Assembly: GCF_009789675.1 (NCBI RefSeq)
Contig: NZ_CP046915.1
Location: 124,001 to 188,000, forward strand
Origin: Paraburkholderia acidisoli
Lineage (GTDB): Bacteria > Pseudomonadota > Gammaproteobacteria > Burkholderiales > Burkholderiaceae
Direction: 5' to 3'
Length of the DNA stretch: 64,000 nt
Program-made: the position numbers and the translations under genes
Part shown: positions 47,394 through 55,040 of the stretch, in pieces
Layout: every line of letters begins with the position of its first letter
Numbering within the stretch: position 1 is the first letter of the stretch
Notes under the pieces: model-generated
Database searches by the model: none
Told to the model about the DNA's origin: nothing
The model's input: only the letters and a program-made list of their open reading frames with translations

Positions 47394-49601
47394 TCAATCA
47401 TTGCGCGCGTGGGTCGTGATCTGCACGAAATCGGCGACGATATGATCGCGGCCGTAGCGTGACGCCATCGTCCTGAGTTGCTGGTCGACGGCCGCGAGCC
47501 ACACCGCGCGCGGTTCGGCGGCCGGACGCAAATGGTCGAACAGCGGCGCGGGCGTGATGAGCAGCACGATCATCTCGGTGCCGAACGGTTTGTCGACGAG
47601 CCAGTCGCCAGTGCTGCCCACGGTGGCCGCGAAGTTCGGCGGCGCCTGATTGTCGCGTTCGTGGTTGCTCGGCACGAGATGCACCACGCTGCCGTCCAGC
47701 GCGTAGTAATCCACGTTCACGTACGACTCGTAATGCGGCGTGGTGATGTCGACGACGAGCGGGCTGCCCTGCGTGAGTTGCGCGTCCGGCGGCCGCGTGT
47801 GGATCGTCGCGCCGCCTTCGGCCTGGCGATTCGCGCGCCAGTACGGCGCGAACGTATTGACGATTTCGCAGTAGTGATTCTGCACCGCGTTCACGTCGAT
47901 GGCGGCACCCCGGCCGCCCGCGGTTCTCGCGAGCGCGTTGTGCACGCGCGCCACGCCGCCGCCCGCCCCCGCGAAACCGCTCACGCGCAGCGCGTGCCCC
48001 GACACCGACGCGTCGAGCGCCGAGCATGGAATACGCGCGAGCGACGCATTGAGCGCGGCCAGCGCGGCCGTGTCGGGTACCGGCGTTGGCTCGGCCACGC
48101 TTGCGACGCTCGCCGGATTCGCGGCGGACGCTGCACTCGTGAGCGTCGCCGCACTCGCGGCAGCGGTCACGTTCGCCGCGGCCGATGCGGGCGCATTCGC
48201 GTCGGGCCCGCTCGTGGCCAGGACGCTCGCCACCACGGCCGCCGAAGACGCGGCCAGCGCGGGACCACTGGCCGCCAGCGCCGGGGCTTCCGAGGCCGCC
48301 GAGGCCGCCACTGCCGTGGCAACGTCGGCGCGCGGCGTCTCGTGCGCCGACATCGCCCGATAGCCGACCCATAGCCCGCCCGCCACGACCACCGCACCCG
48401 CGCCGATCGCGCCCATCCGCGCGGCCGAGAACGCCGCTGCATGCGGCAGCACGCCCATGCCGTCGAGAAACTGGTTGACGGTGGCCGTGCGCGCCGCGCG
48501 GTCGAACGACAGCGCCGCGCTCAAGGTGCGCCATTGCAGGCGATCGAGACCCGGCGGACGCTCGGCGCGCAACTTCTCGCTGCGTGCCTGGGTCGCCGAT
48601 TTGCGGTGGAACGGATGCTTGCCGGTGAGCAGTTCGTAGGTCACGCAGGCGAGCGCGTAGACGTCGTCGCGCGGATCCGGCTCGCGATGCTCGAACATCT
48701 CCGGGCTCGCGTAGGCGGGCGTGATGCCGCCGAGCGAGGCGGGATCGAACACGGTGACGTCGGGGTCTTCTTCGGGGCGCTGGAACACGCGAGCAATGCC
48801 GAAGTCGATCACTTTGACCTCGCCGCTGTCGGTGATGAACACGTTGGCCGGTTTGAAATCGCAATGCACGAAGCCGCGTTCGTGCGCGTAAGCGAGTGCC
48901 TGTCCCATCCCGGCGATGATCGGCCGCGCCTTCTCGAACGGCAGGCCCGCGAAACCGGGCGCGCGCAGCACCCTGCTGAGCGGCTTGCCGGAGAGATACT
49001 CCATCGTCAGATAGACGAGCGGTCCGTCCCGGTCGAAGTCGTACACGGTGACGATATTGCGGTGCGCGAGCGTTTGCGCCTTGCGCGCCTCGCGTTGCAG
49101 CGCGATCAGCGAACTGGGCTGGCCGCGAAACTGTACGTTCAGCACCTTGATGGCGATATAAGGCTTGCGGTCCGACGCTTCGAGCTTGCGCAGATCGAGC
49201 GCCTTATACACGGTGCCCATGCCGCCCACGCCCAGGCATTCTTCCAGCACGAAGCGCCCGTTGAGCGTGTCGCCAATGCCTTTGAGGTGCTCCATGTCGT
49301 CGGGCGTGGCGGCGCCCGGCACCGAAGACGGCACCGAGGGATACGAAGCGGTGGAGGTTTCCTGCATGCGCGTGGCGTCGTCGCCATTGCCCGCGCGGTC
49401 TCGTTGACGCTCGATGCGGCGCAGGACTTCGTCATAGACCTGATCGGGCAGAGGATGCACGGTTTGCGTCGCGTCCATGGCCTCGCGCAGACGCGCGCCG
49501 CTACCCGCGCCGCCCGCAAGCACGCGGTCGATTTCGGAGTAGAACGCCTCGCGGGAAAGCGTCCCGCTCTGAAACGTCTGGATCAGCTGCGTAAGGCTCA
49601 T
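47394..49601 (-). CDS. Transmembrane Ser/Thr protein kinase with periplasmic C-terminal domain
   Basis: 735 residues. The PknB-type kinase domain spans about 115-385: P-loop GVGGMG (124-129), catalytic Lys152, HCDFKPAN (246-253) and DFG (266-268). The catalytic loop is HCD, so a non-RD kinase. One membrane helix follows (about 396-416), then a roughly 100-residue Ala/Ser-rich linker and a DUF4384-like domain (VNVDYYALDGSVVHLVPS). The kinase is thus cytoplasmic with a periplasmic sensor-like part. It pairs with the PP2C phosphatase at 52886 and the tandem-FHA protein at 60301. Confidence 0.9.
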   Translation of the reverse strand: MSLTQLIQTFQSGTLSREAFYSEIDRVLAGGAGSGARLREAMDATQTVHPLPDQVYDEVLRRIERQRDRAGNGDDATRMQETSTASYPSVPSSVPGAATPDDMEHLKGIGDTLNGRFVLEECLGVGGMGTVYKALDLRKLEASDRKPYIAIKVLNVQFRGQPSSLIALQREARKAQTLAHRNIVTVYDFDRDGPLVYLTMEYLSGKPLSRVLRAPGFAGLPFEKARPIIAGMGQALAYAHERGFVHCDFKPANVFITDSGEVKVIDFGIARVFQRPEEDPDVTVFDPASLGGITPAYASPEMFEHREPDPRDDVYALACVTYELLTGKHPFHRKSATQARSEKLRAERPPGLDRLQWRTLSAALSFDRAARTATVNQFLDGMGVLPHAAAFSAARMGAIGAGAVVVAGGLWVGYRAMSAHETPRADVATAVAASAASEAPALAASGPALAASSAAVVASVLATSGPDANAPASAAANVTAAASAATLTSAASAANPASVASVAEPTPVPDTAALAALNASLARIPCSALDASVSGHALRVSGFAGAGGGVARVHNALARTAGGRGAAIDVNAVQNHYCEIVNTFAPYWRANRQAEGGATIHTRPPDAQLTQGSPLVVDITTPHYESYVNVDYYALDGSVVHLVPSNHERDNQAPPNFAATVGSTGDWLVDKPFGTEMIVLLITPAPLFDHLRPAAEPRAVWLAAVDQQLRTMASRYGRDHIVADFVQITTHARND

Positions 49602-50048
49602 CGTTCGTATGCCCGCAACCCGGCTTTTGGCTGGCCGACGCAAAGGCGGCGCTCGAAGCGCGCCGCGTGGGTCTGCATTGCGCACTTTCCCTGGCAGTCC
49701 GCATGAATGTTCGGAAACGCAAGAGGGAATGCACGGCAACGTGGTCTCGTCGTCCTCTCAAGGATACAGACTCGCCGATGAGCGCGCGCGTGCCGTGCGC
49801 GGACGACACGCGACCTGCCTTACGGCCTTGTCTGAAGAGAGAGTAGTCGCACGCGGCGCGCAGTGCAATCGATGGCTGAGTGAATGTGGCGGCTAATGCG
49901 AGCGTGCGTGCCGCTGCGCGTACCGGCAACTCACTCGTGAATTCACCGCGGCTACGCGTGCAGGTTCTCGTATGTCGCCTGCGACCCAACGCGTGAGCGG
50001 CAATGTGTTGGTCTCGCGCCATCAGCATGATGACGCATGCGGAGCGGG

Positions 50049-50081
50049 TTCGCGCATCGAAACTCACCGGCGATGCGCGAA
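50049..50081. promoter_or_regulatory. Perfect inverted repeat, candidate activator site
   Basis: TTCGCGCATCG and CGATGCGCGAA, an 11-base perfect inverted repeat with an 11-base spacer, about 50-85 bases upstream of the sigma-54 promoter. This distance suits an enhancer-binding protein site. Confidence 0.5.
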
Positions 50082-50132
50082 AGTCCCTTGCCACAAAGCC
50101 TCAAACGATTTATCACGCGGCATGGCCACGAC

Positions 50133-50148
50133 TGGCACACCCTGTGCA
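50133..50148 (+). promoter_or_regulatory. Sigma-54 promoter of peptide gene 1
   Basis: TGGCACACCCTGTGCA: -24 GG and -12 GC are exactly 10 bases apart, with full TGGCAC. It lies 74 bases before the ATG. Confidence 0.75.
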
Positions 50149-50221
50149 TTAAGAGAACCGAGCCCGCAACACATTGCAGCTCGAACCCAACCACTCTGTA
50201 GCGCCCTTTAGGAGAACTGTC

Positions 50222-50497
50222 ATGAGCAAGCTGATGATCGCCGACCTGAGCGTCGCGCAAGACCTCGACCGTCAAGCAATGAGCGCCGTTCGCGGCGGCA
50301 ACCTCTGTCTCGGCAGCCTGCTGCCCTGCTATTCGTCGCCGAGCATGAAGATGACCACGACGAACTTCACCGCCGAGCAGGTGATCGGCCAAACCAACAA
50401 CATCGTGAGCAACGTGGGCAACGACGTCGCGCTCGCCTCGGGCATCAGCGCTTCGGTGAACCCGTCGCAAACGGCCCACAACACCATCAACTTCTGA
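50222..50497 (+). CDS. Double-glycine leader peptide 1
   Basis: 91 residues, ribosome site AGGAGA. Leader of 26 residues beginning MSKLMIADL, containing LDRQAM at 15-20 and ending AVRGG at 26, the predicted cut for the C39 exporter at 55037. The mature part (65 residues) has two Cys near its start (NLCLGSLLPC), is rich in Asn, Val, Thr and Ser, and ends VNPSQTAHNTINF. The leader matches three others in the cluster position by position. Confidence 0.85.
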   Translation: MSKLMIADLSVAQDLDRQAMSAVRGGNLCLGSLLPCYSSPSMKMTTTNFTAEQVIGQTNNIVSNVGNDVALASGISASVNPSQTAHNTINF

Positions 50498-50506
50498 TGG
50501 TTCGCC

Positions 50507-50550
50507 GGCGGGCCCGCGCGTCACGGGGACACTGACGCGCCGCGCCCGCC
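50507..50550 (+). terminator. Large GC hairpin between peptide genes 1 and 2
   Basis: GGCGGG...CGCGCGTCA pairs with TGACGCG...CCCGCC around a 9-base loop, with no T-run. It may protect or partly terminate the peptide 1 mRNA, so peptide 1 would be in excess. Confidence 0.5.
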
Positions 50551-50578
50551 CGCACTCACTCATTCACGGAGGCTCATC

Positions 50579-50863
50579 ATGTCTTCACTCGTCATTCGCG
50601 AGCTTGCGCCCGCCACGGCCCTCGATCGCGGCGCGATGGCCGCCGTACGCGGCGGCAGCGGCGGCGCGGTCTACGGTCTCGGACCCGGCAGCGGCCCGAT
50701 TGCAAACATCGTCGTCGCGCCGCACATCGAGCAAAACATCGATCAGGTTCAGGTCGTCAGCGTCAACGCACTCAACAATATCGGCTATATCGGCGCCGGC
50801 TTCGGACCGCTGAACCTCAAGATCGATCCGTCGCAGTATGCGAACACGGGCGTCGCCTTTTGA
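50579..50863 (+). CDS. Double-glycine leader peptide 2
   Basis: 94 residues with GGAGG ribosome site. Leader of 26 residues: MSSLVIREL, LDRGAM at 15-20, AVRGG ending at 26. The core (68 residues) is Gly-rich at first (SGGAVYGLGPGSG), then Ile/Val/Asn/Gln-rich and ends IDPSQYANTGVAF. The end resembles that of peptide 1 (xPSQxAxNT..F). No cysteine. Confidence 0.85.
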   Translation: MSSLVIRELAPATALDRGAMAAVRGGSGGAVYGLGPGSGPIANIVVAPHIEQNIDQVQVVSVNALNNIGYIGAGFGPLNLKIDPSQYANTGVAF

Positions 50864-50893
50864 GCGTCCACGCCTTCGCACTGCACGTCTCAC

Positions 50894-50930
50894 ACGCAGA
50901 CCGCGCCGCAAGGTGCGTCTGCGTTTTTTT
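50894..50930 (+). terminator. Rho-independent terminator after peptide gene 2
   Basis: Stem ACGCAGAC / GTCTGCGT (8 bp, perfect) with a GC-rich loop, followed by TTTTTT. Ends the peptide 1-2 transcript. Confidence 0.85.
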
Positions 50931-51046
50931 GCGCGTCCGGTTTAGCGCGCTGGGTTTAGCGAAATTCGTCGCCTATATTGAGTCAGAACGCGGTCGAGTC
51001 GGCAGGCAGCGCGCACGGCAAGGCGCGTGCTCTCATGGAGAACGCA

Positions 51047-51262
51047 ATGGGCAAGCTCGTCATCAAGGATCTTCCGGAAAACGTGGAACTGGACCGGCAG
51101 GCCATGGCCGCGATCACCGGCGGCGCACGCGTGGCATCGCATCAGACGCTGCTGGCGCCGCGCCCGTTTCCGAAGCTGCATGCAGTACAAGCGCACGAGA
51201 GCGTGCCGGAGAGCGCGGCGTCTTCGTTCGCGACCAGGCCGCACCCTACGTTGCTGCGTTGA
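51047..51262 (+). CDS. Double-glycine leader peptide 3
   Basis: 71 residues from the ATG at 51047, chosen because GGAGAAC lies just upstream and because it puts the leader in register with the others; an ATG 12 bases earlier is in frame. Leader MGKLVIKDL, LDRQAM at 15-20, AITGG ending at 26. The 45-residue core differs from the rest: Pro/His/Ala-rich, without the NT..F end. A TATATT box near 50973 may be its own promoter. Confidence 0.8.
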   Translation: MGKLVIKDLPENVELDRQAMAAITGGARVASHQTLLAPRPFPKLHAVQAHESVPESAASSFATRPHPTLLR

Positions 51263-51300
51263 AAACGTTTGGGCCCGTCACCGCGCGCGCGGCGCGCGCA

Positions 51301-51543
51301 TCATGCGGCGCGCGCCCTCATGGCCGGGCCGAAGTCCGCGGGCGGGAACACGCGCCACGAGCCGTCGTCGTGGCGGAAGAAGAAGATGGCGATGGTGCGC
51401 GCGGGATGCGCCGCTTCCACGCATACGAAGCGCAGCCGATGCTCGTGCGTGCGGCTGAAGCGCACCACGCGGGCCGGCACGCACGCCGTGGGCGCGAGCC
51501 ATTTGTCGACGAGCGTGCGCAGTGACGAGGCGGGAGTTGACAT
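51301..51543 (-). CDS. Small hypothetical protein in the peptide cluster
   Basis: 80 residues with GGAG ribosome site. Soluble, basic, with a beta-rich middle (RLRFVCVEAAHPARTIAIFFFRHDDGSWRVFPP) and no signal or membrane segment. No family known to me. Lies 54 bases downstream of the LRAT-like gene, probably cotranscribed. A modifying or accessory role is possible. Confidence 0.7.
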   Translation of the reverse strand: MSTPASSLRTLVDKWLAPTACVPARVVRFSRTHEHRLRFVCVEAAHPARTIAIFFFRHDDGSWRVFPPADFGPAMRARAA

Positions 51544-51597
51544 GGCGGTCTCCGATGCGGTGGTTTCAGAAAGACGTCTTGTTGATATGAACGAGGC

Positions 51598-52125
51598 TCA
51601 CGCCGCGCGCGCTTCGCAGGCCGCAGCAACGTGACCGTTGGCGTGACGGCCGGTGTGAGCGTGGCGGCCGCGCGCGAGCATGAGCGCCCGCACCACGCGC
51701 AGTCCCAGCAGCGGATGCGCGACGCAGGTACGCACCTGTTCGCTGCGGCTCTTGCCGTCCACGCACCACGTGCAGAAGTGTTCGCAGTTGTTGCTGAGCA
51801 GGCGATAGCGGTCTTCGCCGAGCCGCGAGCGCGCCCGCGCCACGGCTTCGCGGCCCGCATACAGGGCGCACGGGTGCGCGACCACTTCCACGTCGTAGCC
51901 CGCCGCGAAACGTTCGAGCGTGACCTCTTCGATCGGACCACGATGCAGCGAAACGCACAGCCCCGCGTAATGCACGACCCGGCCATTTCCCGCGTAAATG
52001 CCGTGATGGCTGTAGCCCGCGCGACGCGAAACGAGATGCGCGCCGAGCGGCAAGTCGATCGCCCGCACAACGGCGCACGGGGCCGCATGGGCGCTGTGGT
52101 TCGTCGGTTGGAGATCGGGGTTCAT
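51598..52125 (-). CDS. LRAT-like (NlpC/P60 superfamily) acyltransferase/hydrolase
   Basis: 175 residues. The LRAT-type permuted papain-fold triad is visible: His41 in HHGIYAG, His52 in VVHYAG and Cys114 in NNCEHFC. Such enzymes move or cleave acyl groups at thiol esters (phospholipid acyltransferases/phospholipases). No signal peptide. It lies among double-glycine peptide genes, divergent from peptide 4, behind its own sigma-54 promoter. It could acylate or protect the peptides or remodel lipid; this is inference. Confidence 0.85.
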   Translation of the reverse strand: MNPDLQPTNHSAHAAPCAVVRAIDLPLGAHLVSRRAGYSHHGIYAGNGRVVHYAGLCVSLHRGPIEEVTLERFAAGYDVEVVAHPCALYAGREAVARARSRLGEDRYRLLSNNCEHFCTWCVDGKSRSEQVRTCVAHPLLGLRVVRALMLARGRHAHTGRHANGHVAAACEARAA

Positions 52126-52169
52126 GGCGGGTTCCGTCTGCGGGAGGGTTTGCTGGTTGCCAACTACCC

Positions 52170-52185
52170 TGCATCAGACATGCCA
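52170..52185 (-). promoter_or_regulatory. Sigma-54 promoter of LRAT-like gene
   Basis: Minus strand TGGCATGTCTGATGCA, GG-N10-GC spacing exact, 44 bases before the ATG at 52125. Confidence 0.65.
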
Positions 52186-52518
52186 GTTGCGTGCATCGCC
52201 GTGGCACGGGGCGTTGCGCGAATTCACGCGTCTTCACAGCTTGCGCATGTTGGTCGCGCGCCAACGCAATCGCGGGCGAGGTGTATGCCGTACGCCACCA
52301 TTACGCCGATCCACCCGTGCGGCATGGCGAAGGCAACCCGTGTCGGATTGGCGAAGACGCCGTTGGGTGAGTGTGTTGGTTCGCGCGCGACCTTTCGCGG
52401 CGTGGCCAATTCCCCGCGCGTCGATCGCGCGCGGCACACCGCGCTCGAAGGCCCGCCGCACAAGGCGCGCAGCATCGACGCAATAAAAAACAGGACAACG
52501 CGTGCAAGCGCCCCACGC

Positions 52519-52534
52519 TGGCACGGTGATTGCA
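52519..52534 (+). promoter_or_regulatory. Sigma-54 promoter of peptide gene 4 and phosphatase
   Basis: TGGCACGGTGATTGCA, identical to the consensus TGGCACGN4TTGCA, 40 bases before the peptide 4 ATG. Confidence 0.88.
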
Positions 52535-52574
52535 AATCACTGGCCGTACCTCGACTTCTCGCTGGAGACCCGCT

Positions 52575-52862
52575 ATGACTTCGCTTGCGATCACCGACCT
52601 GCATGAGCAACGCGACATCGACCCCAAGGCGATGTCGTTCATTCGCGGCGCGGGCGCGCCGTGGGTATTTGGCTGGATTCAGCCGTACCAGCCCGCGCAG
52701 CCAGCCACACTCGGCTCGATCATCAACCTCTATCAGACCAACAACACGTTCTACGCGAACCAGGTCGTCAACCAGTATCAGATGGTGGACGTCACCAACT
52801 CGGCGGCCAATTCGAACGTGACGGTGGGTGTGGGGCAGAAAGGCGGCAACGGACTCGGCTGA
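52575..52862 (+). CDS. Double-glycine-type leader peptide 4 (GA cut site)
   Basis: 95 residues. Leader of 26: MTSLAITDL, IDPKAM at 15-20, FIRGA at 22-26 - Gly-Ala in place of Gly-Gly, also accepted by some C39 peptidases. The core starts GAPWVFGW (Trp/Tyr/Pro-rich) and goes on in Asn/Gln/Val-rich alternating stretches (NQVVNQYQMVDVT) ending in KGGNGLG. Directly under a consensus sigma-54 promoter and 23 bases before the PP2C gene. Confidence 0.82.
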   Translation: MTSLAITDLHEQRDIDPKAMSFIRGAGAPWVFGWIQPYQPAQPATLGSIINLYQTNNTFYANQVVNQYQMVDVTNSAANSNVTVGVGQKGGNGLG

Positions 52863-52885
52863 CGCGCTCGCGCGAGAGGCCGAAC

Positions 52886-53674
52886 ATGAGTTCGAGTCTG
52901 GTCTGGACCTCTGCGTCGCGCACCGACGTGGGCTGCGTGCGCGCACTCAACGAAGACGCCTGCCTCGACCGGCCGCAGCAGTTGCTCTGGGCGGTCGCCG
53001 ACGGCATGGGCGGGCACACGGCAGGCGACTTCGCGAGCGCGACGATCGTGCGCGCGCTCGACACGTTCGACGTGGCCGACGCGACCCACTCGCCCGATGC
53101 ACTCGCCACCTTCGTGAACGCCGCGCGCACCGCGTTGCAAGGCGTGAATCTGCAGCTGCGCGACGAAGCGGCGCGCCGCGGCGTGCGCATGATCGGCAGC
53201 ACGGTGGCCATGCTGATGGCGCGCGGGCGCGAATGCGCGTGGCTGTGGGCGGGCGACAGTCGCCTCTATCTGTATCGCGACACGCGCCTCGAAGCGCTCA
53301 CCGTCGATCACAGCTATGTGGCCGAGTTGCAGGCACAGGGGCATTTGAGCGCGGAGTCGGCGCGGCACCATCCTTCGCAGCATCTGATCACGCGCGCGGT
53401 GGGCGCGGCCAGCACGCTCATGCTCGACGAAGGCCGCCTCGACGTACGCGACGGCGACCGCTTCCTGCTGTGCAGCGACGGCCTCAGCAACGAGGTGCAG
53501 GCGCCCGAGATCGCGCGCGCGCTCGAAGACGGCGATTGCCGCCTCGCGACCGATACGCTCGTGGAGATGGCGTTGCAGGCGGGCGGCCGGGACAACATCA
53601 CGGCCGTGGTCATACGCGTGGACGATCCCGGCGGCGCGGACCTCACGCTCGTGAATCCGGCCGTGAATCATTGA
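52886..53674 (+). CDS. PP2C-family Ser/Thr phosphatase (Stp/PppA-like)
   Basis: 262 residues, compact PPM domain. Metal-binding motifs: DVGCVRALNEDA, ADGMGGH, GDSRLYL, LLCSDGLSNE and GGRDNITAVVI. It opposes the Ser/Thr kinase at 47394 and probably dephosphorylates FHA-bound partners. Cotranscribed with peptide 4, so cargo induction would raise phosphatase levels. Confidence 0.93.
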   Translation: MSSSLVWTSASRTDVGCVRALNEDACLDRPQQLLWAVADGMGGHTAGDFASATIVRALDTFDVADATHSPDALATFVNAARTALQGVNLQLRDEAARRGVRMIGSTVAMLMARGRECAWLWAGDSRLYLYRDTRLEALTVDHSYVAELQAQGHLSAESARHHPSQHLITRAVGAASTLMLDEGRLDVRDGDRFLLCSDGLSNEVQAPEIARALEDGDCRLATDTLVEMALQAGGRDNITAVVIRVDDPGGADLTLVNPAVNH

Positions 53675-53708
53675 GCCGTGCGTTGAATGGGAAAAGCGCC
53701 GCTTGCGC

Positions 53709-55040
53709 TCACGATTCGGAATCGGCTTTCTCGGCCTGATTCGCGTGACGAAAATCCTTCGAGCGTATGCCGTGCTTCTTGAGCAGCATTTGCAGATGCG
53801 AGCGGTTCATGTCGCAACGGCGCGCGAGTTCCGCCACGGTGCCGCCGGTTTCCTGCAAGCCGCGTTCGAGAAACGCGCGTTCGGCTTCGTCGCTCGCGGC
53901 GCGTTTGGCGTCGCTGAGCGAGAGCGACGCAACCGGCGCTTCGGCTTCCAGCGCGCGCGCGGCCAGCGCGGGTTGACACGGCCGAATGTCGTCGGGCAAA
54001 TGCTCGATATCGGCAGTGTCGCCCGCGAGGCACGAAAGCCGGTACACGAGATTGCGCAATTCGCGGATATTGCCGGGCCACGCATACGTGAGTATGAAAT
54101 CACGCAGCTTGGGCGTGAATTTGACCGGGCGGCGCTTGAGTTGCGCGGCCGCCTCGTCGCCGAAATACGCGATCAACAAGGCAATTTCGTCGCGGCGCTC
54201 GCGCAGCGCGGGCAAGGTCACGTGAATCACGCTGAGCCGGTAAAACAGGTCCTCGCGAAACAGGCCGCGCGCGGCCAGGTCACGCAAGTTGCGATTGGTC
54301 GCCGCAACAATACGCGTGTCGACGGCAATGGGTTCGTCGGAACCCACGCGCTGGATCTCGTGCGATTCGAGCACGCGCAATAATTTCACCTGCCCTTGCA
54401 GCGGCAATTCGCCAATTTCGTCGAGAAAGATCGTGCCCGTGTGGGCGCTTTCGAACTTGCCCTTGCGATCGTTCGACGCGCCCGTGAATGCGCCACGCCG
54501 ATGCCCGAACAATTCCGATTCGAGCAGGTTGTCGGGAATCGCGCCGCAATTCACCGAAATATACGGACGATCCGCGCGCGCGCCATTGGCATGAATGACC
54601 TTCGCCATGAGTTCCTTGCCGGTGCCGCTCTCGCCGTCGATCAACACCGGCAAGTCGGTGGGCGCGGCTTTTTCCGCAATTTCCAGCGCCGCGAGCAGTT
54701 TGGGGTTGTCGCCGAAAATGCCTTCGAAAATGAAGCTGCGTTCGATCAAGGCCTCGCGCCGCCTGCGCGCGGACGGCGAGAGCGCTTCGGGCTGAGCGAG
54801 CGCTTCGAGTGGATCCACCGCTTCGTCGGCTTCCGAAGCCACTTCGATAAAGCGCTCGCGGCGCGAGAGTTGCATGACTTCGTCGCGCAACGCATTCGAC
54901 TGATTCAGCAGCTTTTCGATGTCGGCGCGTTCGAGCCGCGGCGCCCAGCGCAACGTGGAGCGCAGAATCTCGATCTTCTCCAGCAGCCCGGCGAACGACA
55001 CCACCGAACTGCCGAAACCGTGCGGGTCGAAGAGTTTCAT
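53709..55040 (-). CDS. Sigma-54-dependent enhancer-binding activator
   Basis: 443 residues. AAA+ domain: Walker A GESGTGKE (136-143), sigma-54-contacting GAFTGA (183-188), Walker B IFLDEIGE (204-211). Fis-type HTH near the C-terminus (GGTVAELARRCDMNRSHLQMLLKKHGI). The 100-residue N-terminus has no receiver, PAS, GAF or FHA domain. Its ATG overlaps the exporter stop (ATGA), so it is made with the machine; the predicted targets are the sigma-54 promoters at the peptide and LRAT genes. Confidence 0.93.
   Translation of the reverse strand: MKLFDPHGFGSSVVSFAGLLEKIEILRSTLRWAPRLERADIEKLLNQSNALRDEVMQLSRRERFIEVASEADEAVDPLEALAQPEALSPSARRRREALIERSFIFEGIFGDNPKLLAALEIAEKAAPTDLPVLIDGESGTGKELMAKVIHANGARADRPYISVNCGAIPDNLLESELFGHRRGAFTGASNDRKGKFESAHTGTIFLDEIGELPLQGQVKLLRVLESHEIQRVGSDEPIAVDTRIVAATNRNLRDLAARGLFREDLFYRLSVIHVTLPALRERRDEIALLIAYFGDEAAAQLKRRPVKFTPKLRDFILTYAWPGNIRELRNLVYRLSCLAGDTADIEHLPDDIRPCQPALAARALEAEAPVASLSLSDAKRAASDEAERAFLERGLQETGGTVAELARRCDMNRSHLQMLLKKHGIRSKDFRHANQAEKADSES

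Larger units (their letters stand above)
49602..50221. other. Long regulatory region upstream of peptide gene 1
   Basis: 620 bases without a supported gene. It holds the kinase promoter (not recognised), a TGTGTTGGT element (50004), an 11-base inverted repeat (50049-50081) and the sigma-54 promoter of peptide gene 1. Confidence 0.7.
52126..52574. other. Divergent sigma-54 control region
   Basis: 449 bases without a gene. It holds outward sigma-54 promoters for the LRAT-like gene and peptide gene 4, and the elements ATGTTGGT (52247) and TGTGTTGGT (52372) resembling that upstream of peptide 1. Confidence 0.7.

Noticed and set aside
51000..51015. CGGCAGGCAGCGCGCA as sigma-54 promoter of peptide 3
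   Set aside because: Spacing is right but only GG, CA and GC match; a TATATT box upstream is as likely.
50978..51046. Extended N-terminus of peptide 3
   Set aside because: The extra residues break the 26-residue leader register and lack a better ribosome site.
52201..52216. Plus-strand TGGCACGGGGCGTTGC as a further sigma-54 promoter
   Set aside because: GG and GC are 11 bases apart, one too many for sigma-54.
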